64,000 bases of DNA from Mycolicibacterium sp. CH28 (GCF_004745805.1 NZ_SRLQ01000002.1:372001-436000); one strand, 5' to 3'. Shown: positions 34,872 through 43,503, numbered from the stretch's first letter. A program made the numbers and translations. Notes: generated from the sequence alone by a model not told the origin.

Positions 34872-36497
34872 TCATTCGGGATCGGCTGAAGCCGAACCAT
34901 TTTCGCTTGTCAAGTCCGTTCCGGCGATGGCGCCGAACCGAATTCGCAGTTCGGTCTTGAGCACTTTGCCAGCGGGGTTGCGCGGCAACGCGTCGACGAT
35001 CTCGAGGCCCTTGGGGTGCTTGTAACGGGCCAGGCGCTCGTCGAGGAACTCATCGAGATCAGCCAGCCCCAGTTCGGCCGCGGAGACCGCCACGACGGCT
35101 ACCGGCACCTCGCCCCACTTCGGATGGGGACGGCCGATGACCGCCACCTCGACGATCGCCGGATGGGCCGCGAGCGCGTTCTCCACCTCGGCGCAGTAGA
35201 TGTTCTCGCCGCCGGAGATGATCATGTCCTTCTTGCGGTCGACGACCCAGACGTAGCCGTCGGCGTCCATCCGGACCAGATCGCCCGAGTGGAACCACCC
35301 GCCCGCGAACGCCTCAGCCGTCGCCTGCGGGTTGTTCCAATAGCCGGCCATCAGCGTCGGTGCCCGGTAGACGATCTCGCCCACCTCACCCACCGGCATG
35401 TCGTTCATGTCCTCGTCGACCACCCGGGCCGACACCGTCGGAATCACCCTGCCGACCGAGCCGCGCTTGGTGATGGCGTCGGCGCCGAGCAGCATGCAGG
35501 TCACCGGCGACATCTCGGTCTGACCGAAGGCGGCGAGGATCTTGCTGTCGGGGAAGGTCTCCGACATCTCGCGCAGCAGCGTGTCCGATGCCGGCGCGGC
35601 CCCCCATGACAACGACCGCAGCCGGACGTCACGGGGTTTGGCCTGCTGGGCAGCGCACACGGCCTGCCACTGCGCCGGCACCAGGAAGATTCCGGTGACC
35701 CGCTCGGCCTCCAGCACGTCCAGCAGTTGGCCGGGGTCGAAGCCGCCCAGCGGATGGATGACGGTCGGGGTGCCCAGCACCAGGCCGCCGAGCACGTTGC
35801 CGATGCCGGCGATGTGGAACAGCGGCACCCCGACGAAGCCGACGTCATTGTTGATATCGGGTGCGGTGGTGTACATCGAGGTCATCGCCTGCCCGGCGAG
35901 GTTGGCGTGGGTCAGCACCGCGCCCTTGGGCCGCCCGGTCGTGCCGGAGGTGTACATGATCAGCGCGGGGCTGTCGTTGGGGATGTCCACCGGCTCGTGG
36001 GCGTCGCCGTCTTCGGCGATCAGGTCCTCATAGCCGAGCACCCCGTCCTCGGTCGCGGCGCCGGCGACGACGACGGTGGACAGCGCCGGGGCAATGTCAC
36101 GGACCGCCTTGGCGACGTCGACGAGCACCGGTTCGGTGACCAGCACGCCGGCTTCGCAGTCCTGGACCAGGAAGGCCAGCTCCGGTGGGGTCAGTCGGAA
36201 GTTGACCGGGACGGCGATGGCACCGAGCTGGTTGGCGGCCAGGGTGGCCTCGATGAACTCGGGGCGGTTGAGCATCAGAATCATGACGCGGTCCCCGAAT
36301 CGCACGCCGCGCCGACTCAGCGCGTCGGCCAGCTTGGTGACCCGGTGATCGAACTCGGCCCACGTCGTGGTCTGGCCCAGGAACCGCAGTGCGGTTGCGG
36401 TGGGCTGCATCAGCGCGTGCCGCGCGAGCTGGTTCGTCCAGTTCTGGCGACGCGACAGATACGGCTGCTCTGCGGTCGCGGTCAGCTGCCCGGTCAC
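34872..36497 (-). CDS. fadD5: Acyl-CoA/fatty-acid ligase FadD5
   Basis: The 541-residue ANL-family enzyme activates fatty acids with ATP and CoA. The AMP-binding loop is YTSGTTGRPKGAVLTH, then AAFGQTEMSP, YVWVVDRKKDMIISGGENI and the C-terminal Lys in NPAGKVLKTELR. As first gene of the mce1 operon it likely traps imported fatty acids as CoA esters. The GTG start follows GAGGCGCCA, with GAGG placed as ribosome binding site. It is divergent from mce1R with a shared operator. Confidence 0.94.
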   Translation of the reverse strand: MTGQLTATAEQPYLSRRQNWTNQLARHALMQPTATALRFLGQTTTWAEFDHRVTKLADALSRRGVRFGDRVMILMLNRPEFIEATLAANQLGAIAVPVNFRLTPPELAFLVQDCEAGVLVTEPVLVDVAKAVRDIAPALSTVVVAGAATEDGVLGYEDLIAEDGDAHEPVDIPNDSPALIMYTSGTTGRPKGAVLTHANLAGQAMTSMYTTAPDINNDVGFVGVPLFHIAGIGNVLGGLVLGTPTVIHPLGGFDPGQLLDVLEAERVTGIFLVPAQWQAVCAAQQAKPRDVRLRSLSWGAAPASDTLLREMSETFPDSKILAAFGQTEMSPVTCMLLGADAITKRGSVGRVIPTVSARVVDEDMNDMPVGEVGEIVYRAPTLMAGYWNNPQATAEAFAGGWFHSGDLVRMDADGYVWVVDRKKDMIISGGENIYCAEVENALAAHPAIVEVAVIGRPHPKWGEVPVAVVAVSAAELGLADLDEFLDERLARYKHPKGLEIVDALPRNPAGKVLKTELRIRFGAIAGTDLTSENGSASADPE

Positions 36498-36582
36498 TGG
36501 CGCCTCATTCCGTCCTCTTCAACCGTTGCCTCTGGCGTGAATGGTGCGTGAACCCGATAGCGGAAAACGCAGGAATGGTTAT

Positions 36583-36594
36583 ATTTGATCAAAT
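36583..36594. promoter_or_regulatory. Candidate Mce1R operator
   Basis: ATTTGATCAAAT is a perfect 12-bp palindrome in an AT-rich patch between the divergent fadD5 and mce1R genes, 63 bp from the mce1R start and 86 bp from fadD5. Place and form suit a FadR-type GntR regulator. Confidence 0.7.
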
Positions 36595-36656
36595 CTGATG
36601 TTGCTCGCGTCACACTATTGCCTCGCTGCTGATCCGCACAAGTCCCCGGAGGTCAC

Positions 36657-37349
36657 GTGAACGCACCGGCTTCCGCACGGGCCGACAACAACCGGGGACG
36701 GCGCCGTTCGCAGCTGTCCGACGAGGTCGCCGGCCATCTGAGGGAAGCGATCATGACCGGGGCGCTGCGGCCGGGCACCTTCGTCCGGCTCGACGAGACG
36801 GCCGCGCAGCTCGGGGTCAGCATCACCCCGGTCCGGGAGGCCCTGCTGACCCTGCGGGGCGAAGGGATGGTCGCACTCGAGCCACGGCGCGGCTATGTGG
36901 TGCGGTCGCTGAGCCGCCAGGACGTCGCCGACATCTACTGGCTGCAGGCCACGATCGCCACCGAACTCGTGCGCAGCGCAGCCGAACGCCTGACCGACCC
37001 ACAGATCGACGAACTCGAACTGGCCAACGAGGAGTTGGCCGTCGCAGTGGCCGCCGGCGATCCGGCGGCCGTCGGCGCCGCGGAGTTCGCCTTCCACCGG
37101 CTGCTCAATCAGGCGGCCGGCCGGATCAAGCTGGCGTGGTTTCTGCTCCACGCCGCCCGCTACATGCCGCCGCACATCTACGTCACCGACCCGTCCTGGG
37201 GCCGGGCGGCGGTGGAGACCCACCGGCAGCTGATCGCGGCGTTGCGGCGCCGGGACCTCCCCGCGCTGGCCGCGATCACCACCGCGGAGTTCGACGACGG
37301 CGTGCACCGGCTGCTCGAGCAGTTGGAGCGCAGCGGGATGTGGCGGTAA
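36657..37349 (+). CDS. mce1R: GntR (FadR-type) regulator Mce1R
   Basis: The 230-residue regulator has an N-terminal winged helix (SDEVAGHLREAIMTGAL, then LDETAAQLGVSITPVREAL) and a helical FCD ligand domain (EFAFHRLLNQAAG, and PPHIYV). FadR-type proteins sense fatty acids or acyl-CoA. Mce1R represses the mce1 operon. The GTG has GGAGG four bases upstream. It is divergent from fadD5 and followed by a tandem repeat block. Confidence 0.93.
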   Translation: MNAPASARADNNRGRRRSQLSDEVAGHLREAIMTGALRPGTFVRLDETAAQLGVSITPVREALLTLRGEGMVALEPRRGYVVRSLSRQDVADIYWLQATIATELVRSAAERLTDPQIDELELANEELAVAVAAGDPAAVGAAEFAFHRLLNQAAGRIKLAWFLLHAARYMPPHIYVTDPSWGRAAVETHRQLIAALRRRDLPALAAITTAEFDDGVHRLLEQLERSGMWR

Positions 37350-37355
37350 TCAGTC

Positions 37356-37457
37356 CCCGGGTCGCTTCGCTCCTGCCCTCCGGTAGCCCTTTTCCCGGGT
37401 CGCTTCGCTCCTGCCCTCCGCTAGCCTTTTCCCGGGTCGCTTCGCTCCTGCCCTCCG
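37356..37457. repeat. Three tandem copies of a 37-38-bp unit
   Basis: The unit starts CCCGGGTCGCTTCGCTCCTG, continues CCCTCCG and then a short TAGCC-TTTT link. Copies begin at 37356, 37394 and 37431; the third is cut short at 37457. It fills the gap between convergent mce1R and the TB18.5 homologue. The T-runs may help terminate transcription. Confidence 0.9.
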
Positions 37458-37461
37458 GGGG

Positions 37462-37902
37462 CTAGCCGGCCGACAGCTGCTCGGCGCGCGCCTTGAGGTT
37501 GTTGGCCAGGTGTTCCAGCACGTCGTTGCTCAGCTTCTTGACCATCATCGCCGGCACCGGCAGTGAGACCTCGACCTCCAGGTCCACCGTCAGCAGGCTG
37601 GCGGGTCCCATCTCCACCACCGAGAACAACTGATCCTGCTTGGTGAACACGTCACCCTGCTGCAGCACCGTCTGAATCTGGCCGGGCCCCGGGTAGTACA
37701 CCGCCTGGATGAAGGTGCCTTGCTGGCCCTGGATCAGGGTGTCCAGGCGCAGCTGGCTGGGCCGACCGTCGTCATAGCGGGCGAGGACGTAGACGGCCTT
37801 GACCTCGTCGTTCCATTCCGGATAGGACTCGAAGTCGGCGACGATGGCCAGGATCGACGGGGCATCGGCGTTGACCTCGACGGTCTTGCTGACGAGCGGC
37901 AT
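37462..37902 (-). CDS. SRPBCC/START-like protein (TB18.5, Rv0164 orthologue)
   Basis: The 146-residue single-domain helix-grip protein belongs to the polyketide cyclase/START-like family. It begins VSKTVEVNADAPSILAIVAD, has FESYPEWNDEVKAVYV, and ends with the long helix LSNDVLEHLANNLKARAEQL. Such folds bind hydrophobic ligands; the M. tuberculosis orthologue is a known T-cell antigen. TATGAT, a near-ideal -10, lies six bases before the ATG, so the message is leaderless. Confidence 0.9.
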   Translation of the reverse strand: MPLVSKTVEVNADAPSILAIVADFESYPEWNDEVKAVYVLARYDDGRPSQLRLDTLIQGQQGTFIQAVYYPGPGQIQTVLQQGDVFTKQDQLFSVVEMGPASLLTVDLEVEVSLPVPAMMVKKLSNDVLEHLANNLKARAEQLSAG

Positions 37903-37908
37903 CGGCCG

Positions 37909-37914
37909 ATCATA
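37909..37914 (-). promoter_or_regulatory. Leaderless -10 element (TATGAT) for the TB18.5 homologue
   Basis: TATGAT ends six bases before the ATG at 37902. Confidence 0.55.
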
Positions 37915-37933
37915 TCGAGTGGGCTCGGGCCGC

Positions 37934-38563
37934 CTAGTGGGCCAGACCCAGTGGGTACTCCACCCGGACCTTCTCGTCGCGGATCAGGCCGCGCAGCAGC
38001 GCGGTGCTGAACTCGGCGGCGATCTCCTTGGCACTGCGCCGGCCGTCGGGCCGCAACCACCGGTAGGCGCCCAGCGTCATACCGATGTAGCCCAGGGCCA
38101 CCACGTGTGAATCGCACTCGTAGAACTCGCCACTGGCGATCCCCCGCTCGATCAGGCCGGTCACGTGCTCGTAGACCTGGGTTTCCTTCTCCCGAACCTC
38201 GACGACCTGCTCTTCGGTGAACCACTCGGTGATGTAGGGCTGCTCCTGGAAGTACACCGCCGCACCCTCGGGATTCTCCGCGATGTTCGTCAGCAACCGC
38301 ACCGTGTACTGATAGAGCGCCTCACGCGCGGTCCAGGACGGATCGTCGTGGACGGCCTGCAGGGTGTTGTCGGCCGCCCGGCGATAGATGTCGAACAGGA
38401 TCAGCGACTTGCTGGCGTAATAGTGGTACACCGTCGCCTTGTTCAGGCCGACCACGTCGGCGACGTCATCCATCCGGGTGCCGTGATATCCGCGAGCAGC
38501 GAAGAGTTTCGTGGCGACGACCAGCAGCTCTTCGCGCCGGGTCATCCCATTTTCGGGTGGCAT
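37934..38563 (-). CDS. TetR-family regulator (Rv0158-like)
   Basis: The 209-residue regulator has an N-terminal HTH (LLVVATKLFAARGYHGTRMD, then VGLNKATVYHYYASKSLIL) and a C-terminal ligand domain with PEGAAVYFQEQPYITEWF and ALGYIGMTLGAYRWL. The latter is like regulators of lipid or sterol catabolism. GAGG before the ATG serves as ribosome binding site. It lies just upstream of the TB18.5 homologue on the same strand and is divergent from the micro-ORF/LtrA gene. Targets are unknown. Confidence 0.88.
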   Translation of the reverse strand: MPPENGMTRREELLVVATKLFAARGYHGTRMDDVADVVGLNKATVYHYYASKSLILFDIYRRAADNTLQAVHDDPSWTAREALYQYTVRLLTNIAENPEGAAVYFQEQPYITEWFTEEQVVEVREKETQVYEHVTGLIERGIASGEFYECDSHVVALGYIGMTLGAYRWLRPDGRRSAKEIAAEFSTALLRGLIRDEKVRVEYPLGLAH

Positions 38564-38606
38564 GGTGTCCTCGCTGTCATACTTTCGGTGATCGGTCGCT
38601 CTCTAT

Positions 38607-38616
38607 CAACTGGTTG
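38607..38616. promoter_or_regulatory. Short palindrome upstream of the TetR gene
   Basis: CAAC-TG-GTTG lies 44 bp upstream of the TetR start, in the divergent gap. It could be an operator, but the arms are only 4 bp. Confidence 0.22.
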
Positions 38617-38696
38617 GACAGTTTAGTGACCGTTGTTGAGGTTCGGCGTAGCGGACTACACTCCGCTTCGTCGGGGTGGCGCTGGGAGGTCTGAGC

Positions 38697-38807
38697 ATGG
38701 ATCCGAATCCGGATTACGACGCGAGCGACGAAGTCGAGTACTTCTTCAGCTGGCTCCCGTGGGCGTTGCGTGGCGTCTACCCACCGCCCGCCTACCCGCC
38801 GGTCTAA
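38697..38807 (+). CDS. 36-codon micro-ORF, in frame with and just before ltrA
   Basis: ATG with a strong GGGAGG eight bases upstream opens a 36-residue ORF. It is acidic at the start (MDPNPDYDASDEVEYFF), with SWLPWALRGVYPP in the middle and Pro/Tyr-rich to the end. It stops at TAA, and 18 bases later the LtrA gene begins in the same frame, with only a weak TTG start and no ribosome binding site. It may be a leader peptide coupled to ltrA. It may instead be an N-terminal part cut off by a stop codon. Confidence 0.5.
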   Translation: MDPNPDYDASDEVEYFFSWLPWALRGVYPPPAYPPV

Positions 38808-38825
38808 CCGGACGCCTTCGACACT

Positions 38826-39974
38826 TTGCCGGCCGGCCTGCGGGCGATGCTCGCCCGCGACCCCGATGAACCGCACCGCGCGGCCAGCTCGCTGGAGCTC
38901 CTGTTCGATCTCGTCTTCGTTGTCGCTGTGTCTCAGTCGTCCGGTGCACTGCACCACGTCTGGGAAGAGCAGCACTTCACCGACGGCGTTCTCTCCTATG
39001 CGATGGTCTTCTTCGCCATCCTGCAGGCCTGGATCAACTTCACCTGGTTCGCCAGCGCCTACGACACCGACGACTGGCTCTACCGGCTGACGACGTTCGT
39101 CCAGATGGCCGGCGCGCTGGTCATCGCGGCGGGCGCGCAGCGCGCCATGTTGGACGACGACTTCCGGGCCATCGTGGTCGGGTACGTGATCATGCGGGTC
39201 GCCATGGCCACCCAGTGGACCCGTGCCGCGATCAGCGATCCGGAGTATCGCGGTACCTGCGTGCGATACGCCGTCGGCATCGTGGTCGCGCAATCGCTGT
39301 GGGTGACCTGGGCGGTCCTCGGCGGTTCACTGTGGTGGTTCCCGGTGCTGGCTGTCGTCGACCTGTCGGTGTCACCGATCGCCCAGCACCACCGGGCCAC
39401 CACGTTCCACCACCATCACATCGCCGAGCGGTACGGGTTGTTCACCCTCATCGTGCTCGGCGAATCCATTCTGGCCAGCGCCAATTCGATCATCGGCGGG
39501 CTGACCGACGCCCACGCGCGCGTCAGCCTGATCGCCGTCGCGGCCTGCTCGCTGGCGATCGTCGCGTCGATGTGGTGGATCTACTTCGACCGTCCGCAGC
39601 ACAGCCAGACCATGACCTTTGCCCGGTCTTTCTACTGGGGCTATCTGCACTACTTCATCTTTGCCGCCGCCGCCGCGTTCTCGGCCGGCGTCGAGGTGGC
39701 CGTGGCCATGCGGCTGGGCGAAAGCCACCTTGCGCCGACCGTCGCCGCCCTGACCCTGACCATCCCGCTGGCCGTGTTTCTGCTCGCGACCTGGCTGGTG
39801 CTGGATGCGGACCGCCGTGACGCGGTCCAGGCGGTCGGCACGGTGTTGTTAGCCGTCGCGATGGTGTGTGCGGCGCTGCTGCCGCACCCCGTCCTCGGCG
39901 CGGCGATCGTGATGGTCGCGGCAGCCGCGCTGGTCAGCTGGCGGCATGCGGCCGATAAGCTCCCCGTCTTGTGA
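38826..39974 (+). CDS. Low-temperature-requirement A (LtrA) family membrane protein
   Basis: The 382-residue integral membrane protein has about ten helices. The LtrA signature RDPDEPHRAASSLELLFDLV is near the N-terminus, and HHIAERYGLFTLIVLGESIL is in the centre. The family's biochemical role is not settled. TTG at 38826 or ATG at 38847 are possible starts; neither has a good ribosome binding site. Translation may depend on the micro-ORF in front. The stop overlaps the thioesterase GTG by four bases. Confidence 0.85.
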   Translation: MPAGLRAMLARDPDEPHRAASSLELLFDLVFVVAVSQSSGALHHVWEEQHFTDGVLSYAMVFFAILQAWINFTWFASAYDTDDWLYRLTTFVQMAGALVIAAGAQRAMLDDDFRAIVVGYVIMRVAMATQWTRAAISDPEYRGTCVRYAVGIVVAQSLWVTWAVLGGSLWWFPVLAVVDLSVSPIAQHHRATTFHHHHIAERYGLFTLIVLGESILASANSIIGGLTDAHARVSLIAVAACSLAIVASMWWIYFDRPQHSQTMTFARSFYWGYLHYFIFAAAAAFSAGVEVAVAMRLGESHLAPTVAALTLTIPLAVFLLATWLVLDADRRDAVQAVGTVLLAVAMVCAALLPHPVLGAAIVMVAAAALVSWRHAADKLPVL

Positions 39975-40429
39975 CCGACTGGACAGCCACGACGGGCCGC
40001 CCGCACGAGATGCGGCTACGGCTGGACTCCTACCCCATCGTCGACAGCGAGAAGGTCCGCTACGCCGACCTCGATAGCAATGCCCACGTCAACAACCTGG
40101 CGCTGGAATCGATGCACGAGAACGCACGCGCCCTGATGAACAGGCATCTGATTCCCGACATTTACGACATCGTGGCTCGCAGGCTGCGCCTGGTCACCTC
40201 GCAGAACGCCGTCCACTTCCTGGCCGAGGTGCATTGGCCGGCGGTGGTTCAGACCGGCGCCGGGGTGGGGCGGATCGGCCGCACCTCGTTCGTCGCGTCC
40301 ACCGGCCTGTTCGTTGACGGCACCTGTGTGGGGGTGTGCGATACGGTCCTGGTCCTGCTGGACGACAACGGACCGACCCCGCTCCCCGACAACAATCGCG
40401 CCGCGATGCAGGCGCTCATGCTCGGCTGA
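39971..40429 (+). CDS. Hotdog-fold acyl-CoA thioesterase (4HBT type)
   Basis: The 152-residue single hotdog domain has the 4HBT motif KVRYADLDSNAHVNNLALES, with a catalytic-type Asp and the long central helix. Such enzymes hydrolyse acyl- or aroyl-CoA thioesters. The start overlaps the LtrA stop (GTGA), so the two are coupled. A strong bidirectional hairpin follows. The acyl group is unknown. Confidence 0.8.
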   Translation: MTDWTATTGRPHEMRLRLDSYPIVDSEKVRYADLDSNAHVNNLALESMHENARALMNRHLIPDIYDIVARRLRLVTSQNAVHFLAEVHWPAVVQTGAGVGRIGRTSFVASTGLFVDGTCVGVCDTVLVLLDDNGPTPLPDNNRAAMQALMLG

Positions 40430-40462
40430 CCGAGATCGACATAATGGCCCGCCGTACTTGAT

Positions 40463-40496
40463 CTTTGGCGCCCAAACCTTGGTCTGGGCGCCAAAG
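40463..40496. terminator. Bidirectional terminator hairpin
   Basis: CTTTGGCGCCCA and TGGGCGCCAAAG pair as a perfect 12-bp stem. The 10-base loop contains a further ACC/GGT pair. It lies between the convergent thioesterase and pntB genes. Confidence 0.75.
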
Positions 40497-40498
40497 AA

Positions 40499-41932
40499 CT
40501 AGAGGGCCTTGAGTTCCTCGATGACCTCGCTGACCGACTTCTTGGCGTCGCCGAACAGCATTGAGGTCTGCTCCGCGAAGAACAGCGGGTTCTCGATGCC
40601 GGCGTAGCCCGATGACATCGACCGCTTGAGCACGATCACCGACCGGGACTGGTCGACGTTGAGGATCGGCATCCCGTGGATCGGGCTCGACGGGTCGTTA
40701 CGGGCCGCCGGGTTGGTGACGTCGTTCGCGCCGATCACCAATGTCACGTCGGTACGGGAGAATTCGCCGTTGATGTCGTCCATTTCCTTCATGGCGTCGT
40801 AGGCGACATCAGCCTCGGCCAGCAACACGTTCATATGCCCGGGCATGCGGCCGGCAACCGGGTGAATGGCGTACTTGACCTCGACACCCTTGCTCTCGAG
40901 GATCTCGGCCATCTCCTTGACGGTGTGCTGGGCCTGGGCCACGGCCAGGCCGTAGCCGGGCACCACGATCACCTGGTTGGCGTAGGCCATCTGGATGGCC
41001 GCATCGGCGGCCGAGGTGGCCTTGACGGTGCCCTGGTCGCCGCCGGCCGGTCCGACCCCGGTCGCCCCGCCACCGAACGAGCCGAAGACGATCGCCGGGA
41101 TAGACCGGTTCATCGCGACCGCCATCAGGTTGGTCAGGATCGAACCCGAGGCGCCGACGATCATGCCCGCGACGATCATCGCGGTGTTATTGAGCGCCAA
41201 ACCTGCTGCCGCGGCCGACAATCCGGTCAAGGCGTTGAGTAGCGAGATGACCACCGGCATGTCGGCGCCGCCGATGGGGAACACCACGAACAGCCCCATG
41301 ACACCGGCCAGCACCAGCACCAGCACGATCGTCCAGGCGGGACTGCCGGTGCCGGCATTGAGCCCGATGTAGACGGCGGTGGCCACAGCGCCCAGCAGCA
41401 GCACGATGTTGGTCGCCTGGAAGAACTTCGCCGAGCGCACCAGCTTCTTCTCGACGTTCTTCGGGATGGACTCCTGCAGCTTGAGGAAGGCCACCAGCGA
41501 ACCCCAGAACGAGACCGAGCCGATGATCGCGGCGAACAGCGATCCCACGACCAGCGCCACGGTGGGCGACTGATCAGGCTTGAACACCGAAAAGCCGTCG
41601 GTCTCAATGAATTCCGCCCACGCGATGAGGGCAACCGTGCCACCGCCGACGCCGTTGAACAACGCCACCAGCTGCGGCATCGCCGTCATCTTGGTCTTCT
41701 TGGCCGGCGGCACACCCAGCACCACGCCGATCAGCAGGCCGGCGACGATCAGGATCCAGTTGATCGACGCGGTGTCGCGCACCTTGATCAGCGTGGCCAC
41801 CACGGCGATTCCCATACCGGCGGCGGCAATCCAGTTGCCGCGCACCGCGGTCTTGGGCCCGGTCAGACCGGACAGACCGAGGATGAAGAGGGCGAATGCG
41901 ACGATGTAGAGAACGTTGACGAGGTAGTTCAC
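40499..41932 (-). CDS. pntB: NAD(P) transhydrogenase subunit beta
   Basis: The 477-residue product is the membrane plus NADP(H)-binding subunit of proton-translocating transhydrogenase, which makes NADPH from NADH using the proton gradient. The N-terminal half has about nine helices. The C-terminal domain III has VPGYGLAVAQAQHTVKEMAE, HPVAGRMPGHMNVLLAEADV and VIGANDVTNPAARND. The GTG at 41932 overlaps the pntAb stop by four bases and gives a normal N-terminus (NYLVNVLYIVAF). It is last of a three-gene operon. Confidence 0.96.
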   Translation of the reverse strand: MNYLVNVLYIVAFALFILGLSGLTGPKTAVRGNWIAAAGMGIAVVATLIKVRDTASINWILIVAGLLIGVVLGVPPAKKTKMTAMPQLVALFNGVGGGTVALIAWAEFIETDGFSVFKPDQSPTVALVVGSLFAAIIGSVSFWGSLVAFLKLQESIPKNVEKKLVRSAKFFQATNIVLLLGAVATAVYIGLNAGTGSPAWTIVLVLVLAGVMGLFVVFPIGGADMPVVISLLNALTGLSAAAAGLALNNTAMIVAGMIVGASGSILTNLMAVAMNRSIPAIVFGSFGGGATGVGPAGGDQGTVKATSAADAAIQMAYANQVIVVPGYGLAVAQAQHTVKEMAEILESKGVEVKYAIHPVAGRMPGHMNVLLAEADVAYDAMKEMDDINGEFSRTDVTLVIGANDVTNPAARNDPSSPIHGMPILNVDQSRSVIVLKRSMSSGYAGIENPLFFAEQTSMLFGDAKKSVSEVIEELKAL

Positions 41933-42249
41933 TTGTCGGCTCCGACCTTGGGCTCGGGCTTGCGGCCCTTGAACATCCCGAGCATGCGATCGGTCACCAG
42001 GAAGCCACCGATCACGTTGAGCGTGCCGAAGATCAGGGCGACGAAGGCGATGATCCGCACGCCCCAATGGGCGTCGGCGGGCAGGTTACCCAGCACCAGC
42101 AGGGCACCGAGCACGACGATGCCGTGGATGGCGTTGGTGCCCGACATCAGCGGGGTGTGCAAGGTGTTGGGCACCTTGGAGATGACGGCGAAGCCGACGA
42201 ACCCGGCCAGCACCAGGATCGCCAGATTGCCCAGTAGTTGCTCGTACAT
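41929..42249 (-). CDS. pntAb: NAD(P) transhydrogenase subunit alpha part 2
   Basis: The 106-residue protein is the membrane part of a split alpha subunit. It has about three helices: LAILVLAGFVGFAVISKVP, then the conserved NTLHTPLMSGTNAIHGIVVL, then IAFVALIFGTLNVIGGFLV. It directly abuts pntAa upstream and overlaps pntB downstream, ensuring balanced synthesis. Confidence 0.96.
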   Translation of the reverse strand: MYEQLLGNLAILVLAGFVGFAVISKVPNTLHTPLMSGTNAIHGIVVLGALLVLGNLPADAHWGVRIIAFVALIFGTLNVIGGFLVTDRMLGMFKGRKPEPKVGADK

Positions 42250-43335
42250 CTATGCCTCTCGAGTCACGCAGGAGGCCGCAACGACCTCGTCGGAGAAGTC
42301 CGGCGCCAGCGCGCCGTCGGTGATCAGCAGTTCCAGCAGCGAGGTCAGGTTCTTCGAGTACAGCTCACTGGCATGCTCAGGCATGGTGGCCGGCAGGTTC
42401 AGCGGCGACGCGATCGTCACGCCGTGCTTGACCACCGTGCGGCCCGGCTCGGTCAGCTCGCAGTTGCCGCCGGTCTCACCGGCCAGGTCGACCACCACGC
42501 TGCCGGGTTTCATCCCTTCCACGGCGGCGGCAGTCACCAGCCGCGGTGCCGGGCGACCCGGTACCAGCGCGGTGGTGATGACCACGTCGAAGCCACTGAT
42601 AGCGGCTTCCAGCGTCTTCTGCTGCTGGGCCCGCTCCTCCTCGGTGAGTTCCCGGGCATAGCCGCCCTCACCGGCTGCGTCGATGCCGAGATCCAGCCAC
42701 TGGGCGCCCACCGAGCGCACCTGGTCGGCGACCTCCGGTCGCACGTCGTAGCCGGTGGTGCGCCCACCCAGTCGCTTGGCGGTGGCCAGCGCCTGCAGGC
42801 CCGCCACACCGACGCCGAGGACCAGCACGGTGGCCGGCTTCACCGTGCCCGCCGCGGTGGTCAGCATCGGGAAGAACCGGGTCGATTCGCTGGCCGCCAG
42901 CACGACGGCCTTGTAGCCGGCAACGTTGGCCTGCGAGGACAGTGCATCCATCACCTGCGCGCGGGAGATCCGCGGGATCGCCTCCACGGCGAAGGCCTGC
43001 ACGCCCTGCGCCTTGAGCGCGCCGATCTGGTTGTCGGCGTTGCGCGGAGCCAGGAAGCCGATCAACGTCTGCCCCGACCGCAGCCGGGCGACCTCCTCGG
43101 GGTTCGGCGGAGCGACCTTTACCACCACGTCGGCCGCCCAGGCGTCGCCGATCGTCGCGCCGGCCGCGGTGTAGAGCTCGTCGGGTAGCAGCGCGCGTTC
43201 CCCCGCGCCGGATTCCACAACCACCGCCACTCCGCTGTTGACCAGTGCGGTGACCGCTTTGGGCACCAGCGCCACCCGGCGCTCGTCGGCGCCCGACTCG
43301 GCGACGACACCCACAGTCGTCTTCGTATCAGTCAT
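42250..43335 (-). CDS. pntAa: NAD(P) transhydrogenase subunit alpha part 1
   Basis: The 361-residue soluble NAD(H)-binding domain I has the alanine-dehydrogenase-like fold. ESGADERRVALVPKAV opens it, and VLVLGVGVAGLQALATAKRL is the Rossmann loop. YDVRPEVADQVRSVGAQWLD and VVDLAGETGGNCELT are also typical. AGGAAG upstream of the ATG may be the ribosome binding site. It leads the pntAa-pntAb-pntB operon. Confidence 0.96.
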   Translation of the reverse strand: MTDTKTTVGVVAESGADERRVALVPKAVTALVNSGVAVVVESGAGERALLPDELYTAAGATIGDAWAADVVVKVAPPNPEEVARLRSGQTLIGFLAPRNADNQIGALKAQGVQAFAVEAIPRISRAQVMDALSSQANVAGYKAVVLAASESTRFFPMLTTAAGTVKPATVLVLGVGVAGLQALATAKRLGGRTTGYDVRPEVADQVRSVGAQWLDLGIDAAGEGGYARELTEEERAQQQKTLEAAISGFDVVITTALVPGRPAPRLVTAAAVEGMKPGSVVVDLAGETGGNCELTEPGRTVVKHGVTIASPLNLPATMPEHASELYSKNLTSLLELLITDGALAPDFSDEVVAASCVTREA

Positions 43336-43503
43336 GCCTGTGTGTCTGCTTCCTAGCGTGGATTTCGTCCGGGAGATCCCAGTGCACGTGACACCCTAAC
43401 CACAATCTGTGGCATCTCCCCAAGCCAGAACCGCCCGCATCGATACAGTTCCCCCATTCGGGGGAGGCGCGCCCTGCCTGCGGCGATTCCCGTCGCGCTG
43501 TGC

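Noticed and set aside
37356..37457. CRISPR array
   Set aside because: There are only three copies, head to tail without spacers, and no cas genes.
43451..43464. CCCCC-ATTC-GGGGG hairpin downstream of the kinase gene
   Set aside because: It resembles the G5/C5 repeat before the regulator gene, but the arms are 5 bp of pure C/G and could be chance in this composition.
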